DNA from: a candidate division WWE3 bacterium GW2011_GWB1_41_6
GTDB taxonomy: Bacteria; Patescibacteriota; WWE3; UBA101185; UBA10185
Assembly: GCA_000997355.1 (NCBI GenBank)
Contig: LCBS01000009.1
Coordinates: 1 to 32,260 of the forward strand
Reading direction: 5' to 3'
Length of the DNA: 32,260 bases
Both the position numbers and the translations under genes were made by a program. The notes beneath the pieces are model-generated. The model searched no databases. It was not told the DNA's origin and saw nothing but the letters and a program-made list of their open reading frames with translations. Shown here in pieces: positions 6,162 through 13,849 of this stretch (position 1 is its first letter; the number at the start of each line of letters is the position of its first letter).

Positions 6162-6192
6162 CCCCATCGGTTAAAAAATCGGTGGGGATTTT
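6162..6192 (+). terminator. intrinsic terminator of the 5618-6123 unit
   Basis: CCCCATCG (6162-6169) pairs with CGGTGGGG (6180-6187, one G-T pair), followed by ATTTTAT. The hairpin reaches the stop region of the convergent glycosyltransferase gene. Confidence 0.75.
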
Positions 6193-7105
6193 ATCGAACA
6201 AAGCCCGAACCAACACTTGCAGCACGATGTCTGATCTCGTTCGTAATCGTAAAATAATCCATACCGTATAAAGAACCTTTACCTAAAGTACTGAGCGTCC
6301 AGTAGTATCTGTTCCACTTCCTGCAAAACTTCAACCCATTCAGAAATACTGATCTAAGTTTTTTATACTGGTGCTGATCTAAAGATATAGAGGCCCCGTT
6401 AGGACCTCCGTGTTCAACGAACGTTCCTCCATCCACAACTACTTTAAAACCCTCCTTCCGGACCTTCAGAAACAGGTCCAGGTCTTCGAACGTTCCATAA
6501 GCGTATCTTGTATCAAAATAGTCCACTTTTCTTAACAATAGCGTCGGGGAAACAATGCAAAATCCTATCAGACCATCGTAAATTTCGTAAGCTCTGCCAC
6601 TCATAATACCTTTCAACCACAAGCTAAACTGCTCGATCCGCTCAAGTTCCTGTGGTGAGTAATCTTTAAGCGGCGGGAAAAGGGAAGTTTTTTGAAACCC
6701 CCACGCAGTGTTAGTAACCGGTCCTACCATCCCATACGAACTATCTGACTTCAAAGTACCAACCAGCGATGAAACTGACCCTTGCGGCAGGCAGGTATCA
6801 TCATTAATTACCATCGTAACTTCTCCATCGGCCATTTTCATACCTTTTGTGTAACTTCCCGCAAATCCCAGGTTTTGTTCGTTACTTACGAACTTGAAAT
6901 CACCCGCTTTTGCAGTTATTTCAGATCTGTACTTTTCAATTAGTTCATTGGTTTCTTTTTGAAGCGGCGAACGGTCGTCTAGTACAATAAGCTGGGTCTG
7001 TGGTGTAATATTATTTAGAAGGCTTGGAAAGAACAGCTTATCTATAACTTCAAGAGTTTCAGGGCGGGAGTTATAAAGAGACACTACTATTGTTGTATTT
7101 ACCAT
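6191..7105 (-). CDS. family 2 glycosyltransferase (GT-A fold)
   Basis: A GT2 enzyme transfers a sugar from a nucleotide donor, here probably onto a surface glycan. The N-terminus TTIVVSLYNSRPETL is the classic first strand. D43-D44 (VLDDRSP), the NLGFAGSYTKGM segment and NDD at 101-103 (the DxD metal site) follow. E207-D208 (GTFEDLDL) matches the catalytic-base region, and a late VEHGG segment matches the acceptor loop. At 304 residues it is of usual size, with no membrane helix, so it is cytoplasmic or peripheral. On the minus strand TATAAT (7120-7125) lies 14 bases before the ATG with only a weak AAAGAGA ribosome site. Its promoter overlaps that of the divergent gene at 7218. No sugar-pathway genes flank it. 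Confidence 0.9.
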   Translation of the reverse strand: MVNTTIVVSLYNSRPETLEVIDKLFFPSLLNNITPQTQLIVLDDRSPLQKETNELIEKYRSEITAKAGDFKFVSNEQNLGFAGSYTKGMKMADGEVTMVINDDTCLPQGSVSSLVGTLKSDSSYGMVGPVTNTAWGFQKTSLFPPLKDYSPQELERIEQFSLWLKGIMSGRAYEIYDGLIGFCIVSPTLLLRKVDYFDTRYAYGTFEDLDLFLKVRKEGFKVVVDGGTFVEHGGPNGASISLDQHQYKKLRSVFLNGLKFCRKWNRYYWTLSTLGKGSLYGMDYFTITNEIRHRAASVGSGFVR

Positions 7106-7151
7106 AAAATAGTCTCTTTATTATACTTTAGTCTGTTCCTGCAAGCACTAC

Positions 7152-7188
7152 CCTATAGGTTGATATTTGCAGGTTTTTATTTTATAAT
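7152..7188 (+). promoter_or_regulatory. promoter with CCTATAG box
   Basis: TTGATA (7160-7165), a 17-base spacer and TATAAT (7183-7188). CCTATAG (7152-7158) lies one base upstream of the -35. The preceding GCACTAC matches the sequence before the promoter at 2943. Confidence 0.85.
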
Positions 7189-7217
7189 CGCTTCTACAAA
7201 AGAAAAAGGAGAGAACT

Positions 7218-7583
7218 ATGTCAACGGTAGCCCAGGACTCGCAGGAAGTAAGCTTATCAATTGGGGGGTTCGGGGATTTTACTTTTAATTACATATCAGA
7301 TGAAGAAAAGAAGAGTTACAGATTATGGGGAGCTTTTAAAGCAGACCGGCGCATAAGTATCACTATTATTGAAGTTGTGATGGAAACAATGTTCGGCAAC
7401 TTTGAATTTGTCCGTGGTTGCTACGTATTCTACACAGATCCAGGGTGTTTAAACTCAAAAGATCTATTTAGGAGAGCGCGGACTCTAGCCTTTAAAGCTA
7501 AGAATCTTTATTGGCTGCAAAAAAACGAACATAAAGATGCGCGGCTCCGTGGAAAACAAAATAAGATACATCCAGCGTATTAA
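7218..7583 (+). CDS. orphan soluble protein, unknown function
   Basis: The 121-residue protein has no signal or membrane segment. The first half is strand-like (SLSIGGFGDFTFNYIS, then the strand RISITIIEVVM). The last 45 residues are basic and helical (RRARTLAFKAKNLYWLQK), with many Lys/Arg, which could suit nucleic acid contact; that is speculation. AAAAGGAGAG lies five bases before the ATG. It is a stand-alone unit with a consensus promoter at 7152-7188 and a hairpin after the stop. I recognise no family. Confidence 0.75.
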   Translation: MSTVAQDSQEVSLSIGGFGDFTFNYISDEEKKSYRLWGAFKADRRISITIIEVVMETMFGNFEFVRGCYVFYTDPGCLNSKDLFRRARTLAFKAKNLYWLQKNEHKDARLRGKQNKIHPAY

Positions 7584-7590
7584 CAAACAA

Positions 7591-7626
7591 CCCCGGCAAG
7601 GTACCAACTAGCCGGGGTAACTTTTC
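7591..7626 (+). terminator. terminator of the gene at 7218
   Basis: CCCCGGC (7591-7597) pairs with GCCGGGG (7611-7617), followed after three bases by CTTTT. The T run is short, so efficiency is uncertain. Confidence 0.65.
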
Positions 7627-7683
7627 CCCTCTTACTCAAACACAACATCTCTCAAATGTATTTTTAATAATACGCATTATAAT

Positions 7684-7917
7684 GATGCTTGTAGATGTCC
7701 GGAAAAAGTGAATGTTCTGCTAAGCTACACTATTACGGGAATGGTGGCAGGTCAGATAGGGGTACTTATTGGTGGGGTTGTCTACTTTCTGTCTGCACCA
7801 TCAAACTTTTCCCATCTGATAGGGCGTTCTGGAGGAAATTGAGGATTCGAACGTCCGTACGGGGTGGGGGAGACTTATCGCCGGATTATGTGCCTCCAGC
7901 ATATCCGGCTCCTTTTA
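7684..7917 (+). ncRNA. candidate structured RNA or untranslated transcript upstream of valS
   Basis: The 424-base gap 7584-8007 has no convincing gene. It does hold a perfect TATAAT (7678-7683) and, about 200 bases on, a strong hairpin: GCCGGAT-(T)-ATG (7880-7890) with CAT-ATCCGGC (7900-7909), then TCCTTTTAT. This brackets a possible RNA of about 225 bases. It contains G-rich runs (GGGGTGGGGGAG) and GGATTCGAACGTCC. I could not match it to tmRNA, RNase P, SRP RNA, 6S or a T-box. One alternative is a 33-codon hydrophobic frame at 7741-7842 (MVAGQIGVLIGGVVYFL), which lacks a ribosome binding site. Confidence 0.3.
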
Positions 7918-7971
7918 TACATAACGCTATACCACAAGAACCATTGAGGAGCAATGTTACCATTGTAGTCA

Positions 7972-7999
7972 TTGTAAAAAACATTGCCAATATGATAAT
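7972..7999 (+). promoter_or_regulatory. valS promoter, near-leaderless
   Basis: TTGTAA (7972-7977), a 16-base spacer and GATAAT (7994-7999). The ATG at 8008 is eight bases after the hexamer, leaving a predicted leader of about two bases. No Shine-Dalgarno sequence is present. Confidence 0.6.
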
Positions 8000-8007
8000 C
8001 TTTGCCC

Positions 8008-10266
8008 ATGGATAAAACGTTCGAACATAAAACCGCTCAGGAAAAAGCACGCGAGATATGGGAAAAAGGTGGCTTTTTTAAAGCTCATGCAAACTCGGGC
8101 AAGGAGCCTTTTACAATACTACTTCCCCCTCCAAACGCAAGCGGAAAAATGCATACAGGAAACGTTCTGATGATCGCGTTAGAAGACCTTCTGATCAGGT
8201 GGAAAAGGATGCAGGGTTATGAGGCGTTGTGGGTTCCGGGAACCGACCACGCCGGATTTGAAACACAGACAACTTTTGAACGTGAGTTAAAAAAAGAAGG
8301 TAAGTCTAGGTTCGATTTTGACAGAAACACTTTATACTCTCAAATTGTAGATTTTGTTCAGCAGAATAAACACCAAATAGAAAATCAGATCAAGGAGATG
8401 GGCGCAAGTGTGGATTGGTCTAGGTATACATTTACTCTGGACGAACACGCAGTGAACGTAGTGCTTGATACATTCGAAAAAATGGTAAAAGATGGATTGA
8501 TCTACCGCTCCGACTATGTTGTAAACTATTCATTTAAGTGGGGAACCACTTTTAGTGACGCGGAGATTGTCTACAAAGAACAGAAGAGTCCTCTTTATTA
8601 TATTAGATATGGGCCGTTGACGGTTGCAACGGTAAGGCCAGAATCTAAACTAGGAGATACTGCGCTCGCTGTAAATCCTAATGACGATAGATATAAAGAG
8701 TATGTTGGTAAGGATATTGAATTTGAGGATGTTTTGGGGCCGAATAAACTTAAAGTTATCGCGGACCCATATGTTGATATAGAGTTTGGAACTGGTGTGT
8801 TAAAAGTGACTCCTGCGCACGATAAAAATGATTATGAGATAGGGCTGAGACATGGTCTGGAGATTAGGAACGTGGTAGGCATAAACGGAAGGATGACGGA
8901 AAATGCGGGAAAATATGCCGGGATGAAGGTTCTTGAAGCACGAAAAAAAGTGATTGAAGACTTGAACGGAATGGGTTTGATAGAGAAAGTGGATGAGGAT
9001 TATGAGAATTTAGTTCCGGTGGATTACAGAAGCGGAGATTATATCGAACAACTTGTAATGCCTAACTGGTTCGTAAAAGTGGAACCTTTGAGGAAACCTG
9101 CACTGGATGCAGTATTGGAGAAGAAAGTAAATATCTATCCTAAATGGAGAGAGATTACATATTTAAGGTGGATGGAAAATATGCGTGATTGGCCGATCTC
9201 ACGGCAGATTGTTTGGGGAATAAGAATTCCGGCTTGGTATAGCGTGGAGGAAAATCCTGATATAACAGTGACTTTTCTAAACGGAAAGGGTGCGATAACA
9301 AGCGGAAAAGTTGGGGAACTTCTGGGTTCGTATACGCTAAAAGAAATAGAGGATGGGCTGCAGTCACTGGTGGCACCAAAGAAAGCTGTTTATGTAATTG
9401 GCAAGGAAAAACCTGGAGATGGATTTTTGCCGGAGACAGACACGTTTGACACGTGGTTTTCCAGCGGGCAGTGGCCTTTGGTAACTTTAAAATATCCTGA
9501 CTCAGAGGATTTTAAGTATTTTTACCCGACTAGTGTTTTAGAAACCGGATGGGAGATTGTAACGCGGTGGGTTTCGAGGATGATAATGTTCGGAATATAT
9601 CTGACAGGACAACCGCCTTTTAAAGATGTTTATCTCCACGGACATATAAGGGCGATAGATGGTAGGAAGATGAGCAAGAGTCTTGGTAATGTTATTAACC
9701 CCGACGATTACATTGAGAAATATGGAGTCGACGCGTTAAGGATGGGATTGATCAACGGAACTGCTAACGGAAAAGATTTTAATTTCCCGCATGACAAAAT
9801 ACTAGGTTATAGGAATTTCGCAAACAAGATATGGAACATGGCGCGGTTCATGCTGATAATGACGGAAAGCTATGAGGAGGAAACGGGTGAAAAAGTGCCA
9901 TTTTTTGGAGATTTGGATCAGGAATTACTGCAGGCGGAGGATTTGGAAATAATGGAGAAACTGAACGGTTTGATCGGTGAGGTTGATAAGAATCTGGAAA
10001 AGTACCGTTTTGCCGATGCGGGCGATGCGATATATCACTTTATGTGGGATGAACTTGCCTCGGGCTATATCGAGAAGGTGAAGGGTAGGGAGGATAAAGT
10101 AGTAGCTTTGTGCGTTTTGCGTCATACGTACGTAACGTCTTTGAAATTGCTCCATCCTTTTATGCCTTTTGCGACCGAGCATATTTGGAGCCATCTTCCG
10201 GGATTGTCGAATGAGCCGCTGGCTATTAGCAAGTGGCCAGGAGACCAGGTTAAACCTAAAAAATAA
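8008..10266 (+). CDS. valS: valyl-tRNA synthetase, short form
   Basis: This class I synthetase charges tRNA-Val. The 752 residues show the Rossmann core with PPPNASGK and a HIGH-type motif reading HTGN (residues 49-52). The editing (CP1) domain has TVRPESKLGDTA and LKVTPAHDKNDYEIGLRHG. Next come the DWPISRQIVWGIRIPAWY block, KMSKS at 554-558 and an anticodon-binding domain to the end. It stops at the end of that domain, so the C-terminal coiled-coil arm of typical bacterial ValRS (about 860-950 residues) is missing. ATG 8008 is preferred to TTG 8002 because of the promoter spacing. A hairpin terminator follows. Confidence 0.95.
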   Translation: MDKTFEHKTAQEKAREIWEKGGFFKAHANSGKEPFTILLPPPNASGKMHTGNVLMIALEDLLIRWKRMQGYEALWVPGTDHAGFETQTTFERELKKEGKSRFDFDRNTLYSQIVDFVQQNKHQIENQIKEMGASVDWSRYTFTLDEHAVNVVLDTFEKMVKDGLIYRSDYVVNYSFKWGTTFSDAEIVYKEQKSPLYYIRYGPLTVATVRPESKLGDTALAVNPNDDRYKEYVGKDIEFEDVLGPNKLKVIADPYVDIEFGTGVLKVTPAHDKNDYEIGLRHGLEIRNVVGINGRMTENAGKYAGMKVLEARKKVIEDLNGMGLIEKVDEDYENLVPVDYRSGDYIEQLVMPNWFVKVEPLRKPALDAVLEKKVNIYPKWREITYLRWMENMRDWPISRQIVWGIRIPAWYSVEENPDITVTFLNGKGAITSGKVGELLGSYTLKEIEDGLQSLVAPKKAVYVIGKEKPGDGFLPETDTFDTWFSSGQWPLVTLKYPDSEDFKYFYPTSVLETGWEIVTRWVSRMIMFGIYLTGQPPFKDVYLHGHIRAIDGRKMSKSLGNVINPDDYIEKYGVDALRMGLINGTANGKDFNFPHDKILGYRNFANKIWNMARFMLIMTESYEEETGEKVPFFGDLDQELLQAEDLEIMEKLNGLIGEVDKNLEKYRFADAGDAIYHFMWDELASGYIEKVKGREDKVVALCVLRHTYVTSLKLLHPFMPFATEHIWSHLPGLSNEPLAISKWPGDQVKPKK

Positions 10267-10299
10267 CGGCCCTCAAAACCTTTCGGTGTTAAGAGCCGT
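10266..10299. terminator. bidirectional terminator between valS and the wall-hydrolase gene
   Basis: ACGGC (10266-10270) pairs with GCCGT (10295-10299). An inner stem, CTCAAAACC with GGTGTTAAG, has two mismatches. T-rich sequence follows on the plus strand and TATTTTTT on the minus strand, so it can serve both convergent units. Confidence 0.75.
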
Positions 10300-10369
10300 G
10301 TTTGTCGTTTATATACCGTGACAGAGGTTGGTTAGAACGCGACGGGACAGACCAAAATCAGGTTTAACC

Positions 10370-11233
10370 TTATTCGAAAGGCAGCCACTGACCGTCCAAA
10401 GTTAATCCCCCCGCTTCCTTGAGTGTGTAATACAATCCATGCGAATATTTCCCCTTATAGTAATACACCGCACGGTCCCAATTGCCGCCGCCTTTGTCTG
10501 GGTTGTTGTACATCCCTAGCAGGATAGAAATACCCTGCCGCATGGCATAGTCATAATCTACCAGATCAGCCACATCGATGCTGTCGTGAACAACGGCATG
10601 CCCGCCTGTTCCGTTTCTCGGTCTGTAGATCTGAGGGACTCCCCATGCAGGACCTATCGGGTTTACTTTCAATGTACACTTACCCTCGGGAACACCCTCG
10701 GCTTTTACCATGTGTACGTAGCCCGATTCGGATGCCATCAAAGCCCCCATTACCGGCTTCGGAATGCCATACTCCTGCGCAAGTTTCATCGAGATTTTGA
10801 ACGCTTCCACAGGACTTGGCCCGCAGTCTCCGATCACCAACAAACCTTTGTCGACTTTTCCGACTTGCTTGGTGGACGGCGAGGTGTCGATGATCACCTG
10901 CTTGTCCTCGATCTTGACGAACACGCCGGGAACTCGCACCGCCATGTAACCGGGATCTACGATCCCCAAAGCAATAGTAGGTTCAACAACCGGAGTCGGT
11001 TCCACGGTTAAAGTTGGTTCAACAGCTAGCGTCGGTGTTGGCACTGGCACCTCTACGATAACCCCGACCGGTTCAGTTGGATCAAGTACTTCTTCCTCAG
11101 AACCACTCCATTCGTCTAAAATGGCGTTGGCCGATTCTGCCAAAGCTTCCTTTGGTCCAGCGAGCTCGTTCAGAAACACTATCCCAAAACCAAGCACCAG
11201 GCCGATTAAGAGGTAGATGAACAGTTTTTTCAT
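10370..11233 (-). CDS. membrane-anchored lytic-transglycosylase-like protein
   Basis: The 287-residue protein has an N-terminal signal anchor (about residues 3-21), an acidic then Pro/Thr-rich spacer (PVPTPTLAVEPTL and similar, about 50-86) and a wall-hydrolase-like domain. Near residue 155 begins YGIPKPVMGALMASESGY, where E169 matches the catalytic Glu of SLT-type transglycosylases. GPAWGVPQIYRP matches the family G-x-x-Q block, and GISILLGMYNN then RAVYYYKGK matches its C-terminal part. Such enzymes cut glycan strands to let envelope machines through. It carries the motif ALGIVDPGYMAVR (88-100), shared with two upstream proteins. AGGAGG is embedded in the end of the previous gene, two bases away, implying translational coupling. 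A minus-strand T run past the stop terminates it. Confidence 0.75.
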   Translation of the reverse strand: MKKLFIYLLIGLVLGFGIVFLNELAGPKEALAESANAILDEWSGSEEEVLDPTEPVGVIVEVPVPTPTLAVEPTLTVEPTPVVEPTIALGIVDPGYMAVRVPGVFVKIEDKQVIIDTSPSTKQVGKVDKGLLVIGDCGPSPVEAFKISMKLAQEYGIPKPVMGALMASESGYVHMVKAEGVPEGKCTLKVNPIGPAWGVPQIYRPRNGTGGHAVVHDSIDVADLVDYDYAMRQGISILLGMYNNPDKGGGNWDRAVYYYKGKYSHGLYYTLKEAGGLTLDGQWLPFE

Positions 11234-11235
11234 AC

Positions 11236-12144
11236 TTACCTCCTGTACCTATCCGTGATGTTGAGTGCTTCATCGGCGGGATCGAGCCAGTAACATGACC
11301 CATCCGGCTTGCATTCGATGAGGAAGTAGTGTGCGTGTGACCCGTCGACATTATTCCCGGTCGCGCCGATCACTCCCCACTGTTCACCGGATTTGAACGT
11401 TTTGCCTAGCGAAACCAGATCGTAGGTCTTCGGATCCATATGCCCCGAACCGGCACGTAATTCCGCACCATCCGGATAGCGACAAGCTCCTACAACCGTG
11501 ATTCCGTCTGACCAAAGGTTGGAGTATACTTCTTGCTTAATTTGCTCGTTAGGGTACGGCCATTCCAAGATCGAAACAATCGCCATATCGCTTGGAAATC
11601 CCAAACGAAGATCCTGAGCGCCACTCTCCGTATAACACTTGGAATCTAACGCCCGGTGGCTGTTGATGTTAAACTTGTAACCTAGTCCAGTTTTAGAAAA
11701 CCTCGACCCGGGCACGCACGGAGGTTCAAGCGGAGTACAAACCGGAAGCTTTACATCCTTTGGAGCGGTACTTAAAGCTCCGCCGCTGTATAACATTCCC
11801 GTCGCACCTTTCGGCATAGCAGCACCGGCAACGATATTGTAGATATCATCGACAGACATCAGTTCAGCTCTCGCCTTTACAAGCATAGCCCCGGGATCTA
11901 CGATCCCGAGAAGCGCTTCAACTATTGGCGTCGGTTCCGCTTCTGAGTTTGATACCAACGGTAAGAGCACTAGCTCATTTTGCACCGTTCTGTTAGTAGC
12001 AACAGACTCGGTAGAGTTTGGGGTTTCCGACACCCCAGCCAGCGAGTTAAAAGCATCCGGATCTCCATCGGGGAGAAACCAAAAGCCTCCGACAAACACT
12101 GCGATAGCTGCAAAAAGAAGTAAGGGTTTAACCATTCTTCCCAT
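11236..12144 (-). CDS. membrane-anchored M23-peptidase-like protein, possibly degenerate
   Basis: This 302-residue protein has a signal anchor (about 6-24), a Ser/Thr-rich spacer, the shared motif LLGIVDPGAMLVK (78-90) and a C-terminal M23 (LytM-type) half. H235 (GSGHMD), the segment LGKTFKSGEQWGVIGATG and H270-A-H272 (GSHAHYF) then WLDP match the family. The first zinc motif HxxxD seems to read SGAQD (D178) with Ser in place of His, so catalysis is doubtful. Six Cys suggest disulphides. The ATG at 12144 follows GGAGACGAGAAAA; an earlier TTG at 12159 overlaps that ribosome site and is rejected. The next gene starts two bases after the stop. Confidence 0.7.
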   Translation of the reverse strand: MGRMVKPLLLFAAIAVFVGGFWFLPDGDPDAFNSLAGVSETPNSTESVATNRTVQNELVLLPLVSNSEAEPTPIVEALLGIVDPGAMLVKARAELMSVDDIYNIVAGAAMPKGATGMLYSGGALSTAPKDVKLPVCTPLEPPCVPGSRFSKTGLGYKFNINSHRALDSKCYTESGAQDLRLGFPSDMAIVSILEWPYPNEQIKQEVYSNLWSDGITVVGACRYPDGAELRAGSGHMDPKTYDLVSLGKTFKSGEQWGVIGATGNNVDGSHAHYFLIECKPDGSCYWLDPADEALNITDRYRR

Positions 12145-12277
12145 TTTTCTCGTCTCCAATCTATCTTATTAAGGTTTAAAAGTGCTGATCAATAGCAAGA
12201 TCAGTTATTAGTTTATTCGCAGAGTTTTACCTCTGTTCTGACATTCGAATTAAAAACTCAAATACCAAAACTGAAGT

Positions 12278-12321
12278 AAAAAGAGAGCTTTGCCTGCCCG
12301 TAATAAAAAGACAGGCAAAGC
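12278..12321 (-). terminator. terminator after the 462-aa protein gene
   Basis: On the minus strand GCTTTGCCTG (12312-12321) pairs with CAGGCAAAGC (12287-12296), followed by TCTCTTTTTAC. About 130 bases remain before the next start (12144). They hold a possible promoter (TTGATC with TAAGAT, 18 bases apart) and an ACTGATC/GATCAG inverted repeat. Confidence 0.85.
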
Positions 12322-12361
12322 TTCGAAAACAACCTTCACGATATACGCACGCAGGGACGGA

Positions 12362-13750
12362 TCAGTCGATCAGTTCGTACATCCACTGCATGATATAACC
12401 CATATCTCTGATATCCCCCTTGAATGTTCCCTTGGCATACCATTCCGGCGTGAAAGCTATGAACCACGGACGCCCGTCGTCACTTCCCGACCAGTCACCT
12501 GGAGATACAGGGAATGCATCCTCACCGTTTGCGTATTTCCTAAAGCTGTCTGTTCTTGGGTCAACCTCACATACTTTCCCGTAGTAGACCGGACAGACGC
12601 CAAAACGGCAGGACGTAGAAGGAACATCGGCCAAGACGCAGTAAAGCTGCGATACAGGCTCTCCCCCATTAAACACCTTTCTCATGGCCATCCAATTCCA
12701 AAGGACCGGATCAGGGCCCAACCCCATCAACCAGTTCGTCCTGTTGATGTCAGCTGGAACGGGTGGGGGAGCAAACTCCTGAACTTTCGCCAGATTAAGA
12801 TCGACCGGGGGATTTCCTGTATTGCCTGGAATGACCGGTTCTGGCTGCGGCTGCGGAACAGCGTTAGGGTCAGATAAAACATTCGGATCCGCATCAACCA
12901 ACGGGTCCGGCTGCGGATTAACGTCCGGGTTAGCAGCCAATTCCAATTCAGCTTGTTCCCTGGCCGCTGCCTCTCTCGCTGCCTGCTCCTGTGCCTCTTT
13001 CTCCCGCGCCAACTCGTTCCACTTGATGACGGAAGTAACTGATTTATCAAGCAAGTCCTGTGCCAGATCTTCCCGTCCGAGAGCCAGCAGTCCGTTGTAG
13101 ACACTGCCTACCGCATAAACGCTATCCTCTGTAACCGGAGGCCATACTTGAGGCAGGACCACCGAGTACATATCATTGATTAGCTGATCCCGAACTTCTG
13201 CACCTGCAGGATTCTCGTTCAGCCACGACGCAGCGTAGCTCAATTTTTCCCAGTCACCAAGTGCCATGGACATTTTAAACAAAACACCATAATCCTCGGC
13301 TTCGGTCGGAGATCCTTCAACCGGAGGGATTACTCCCGGTGGGATCCATGGCTTGATCGGTCCCTGGATCTCCATCTGAACAAACTCAGGAGAAACCTCC
13401 ACCCGCATCGTTCCTGCCCGGACAAGTCCCAAATTCACAGGGCCTGCAGGTTGCTGTTGAGGCATGGCCTGCAGATCAGGTAGGATCTCTTCCGGTTGGA
13501 TAACCAACGGAGGCTCTTCCACCAGCGGCTGAATGGCAGGTTCTTGCGGGAGCAACTGAGTCGCTGACCAGGCGTTACTATCGCTGATAACGTAGTAACC
13601 GGCCACCGCAACCACCGTGGACATAAACAACATTCCAAGATAGTATAGAGAGCGCGGTACTGTCCGCTTCCTCTTACCATACTTCCTTTTTTCACCGATA
13701 CGTGTCTCAACCTTTACAGGCCGAGGCTCCGGTTTCCTAGAGTAGTTCAT
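12362..13750 (-). CDS. 462-aa membrane-anchored ectodomain protein, unknown function
   Basis: A basic cytoplasmic N-terminus (KRKYGKRKR) leads into one membrane segment (about 35-53), then a Pro/Gln/Glu-rich spacer and the motif NLGLVRAGTMRVEV (106-119) shared with the two hydrolase-like neighbours. An all-helical TPR-like region (about 150-240) follows, ending in an Ala/Glu-rich coiled coil (AREKEAQEQAAREAAAREQ). A Pro/Asp/Asn-rich linker with PDPLVDADPNV-type repeats comes next, and finally a Cys-containing C-terminal domain (CVLADVPSTSCRFGVC). I recognise no family. ATG 13750 follows AAAGGAG; an earlier TTG is ignored. Upstream, a strong hairpin ends only about 25 bases away, so expression depends on read-through from the 799-aa gene. 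Confidence 0.8.
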   Translation of the reverse strand: MNYSRKPEPRPVKVETRIGEKRKYGKRKRTVPRSLYYLGMLFMSTVVAVAGYYVISDSNAWSATQLLPQEPAIQPLVEEPPLVIQPEEILPDLQAMPQQQPAGPVNLGLVRAGTMRVEVSPEFVQMEIQGPIKPWIPPGVIPPVEGSPTEAEDYGVLFKMSMALGDWEKLSYAASWLNENPAGAEVRDQLINDMYSVVLPQVWPPVTEDSVYAVGSVYNGLLALGREDLAQDLLDKSVTSVIKWNELAREKEAQEQAAREAAAREQAELELAANPDVNPQPDPLVDADPNVLSDPNAVPQPQPEPVIPGNTGNPPVDLNLAKVQEFAPPPVPADINRTNWLMGLGPDPVLWNWMAMRKVFNGGEPVSQLYCVLADVPSTSCRFGVCPVYYGKVCEVDPRTDSFRKYANGEDAFPVSPGDWSGSDDGRPWFIAFTPEWYAKGTFKGDIRDMGYIMQWMYELID

Positions 13751-13773
13751 AAACAACTCCTTTACTTGCTACT

Positions 13774-13819
13774 TAAAAAAACCGCCTCGGGATGCAAAAA
13801 CTTGCGCACACCGAGGCGG
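13774..13819 (-). terminator. terminator-like hairpin immediately before the 462-aa gene
   Basis: On the minus strand CCGCCTCGG (13811-13819) pairs with CCGAGGCGG (13782-13790) and seven T follow. It lies 30 bases after the 799-aa gene stop and ends about 25 bases before the next ATG, with no promoter visible between. Confidence 0.85.
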
Positions 13820-13849
13820 GTCTGTTGTTGTGATCTTGCCTAGAGCTTG

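Noticed and set aside
7800-7920. T-box leader or tRNA on either strand (GGATTCGAAC resembles a reversed T loop)
   Set aside because: The minus-strand fold has a mismatched T stem and no proper D arm; no clear T-box core; valS has its own promoter downstream.
7695-8015. 106-codon plus-strand frame before valS
   Set aside because: Composition is unlike protein (rich in Trp, Cys, Arg and His), it runs through the 7880-7909 hairpin, lacks a ribosome site and overlaps the valS start.
10247-10370. 11-bp inverted repeat AGGTTAAACCT / AGGTTTAACCT around the valS terminator
   Set aside because: One arm is in the valS coding end, the sequence is itself near-palindromic, and no further context supports a function.
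12290-12877. 195-codon plus-strand frame opposite the 462-aa gene
   Set aside because: It is antisense to a well-supported gene, lacks a ribosome site, and its beginning overlaps the minus-strand terminator hairpin.
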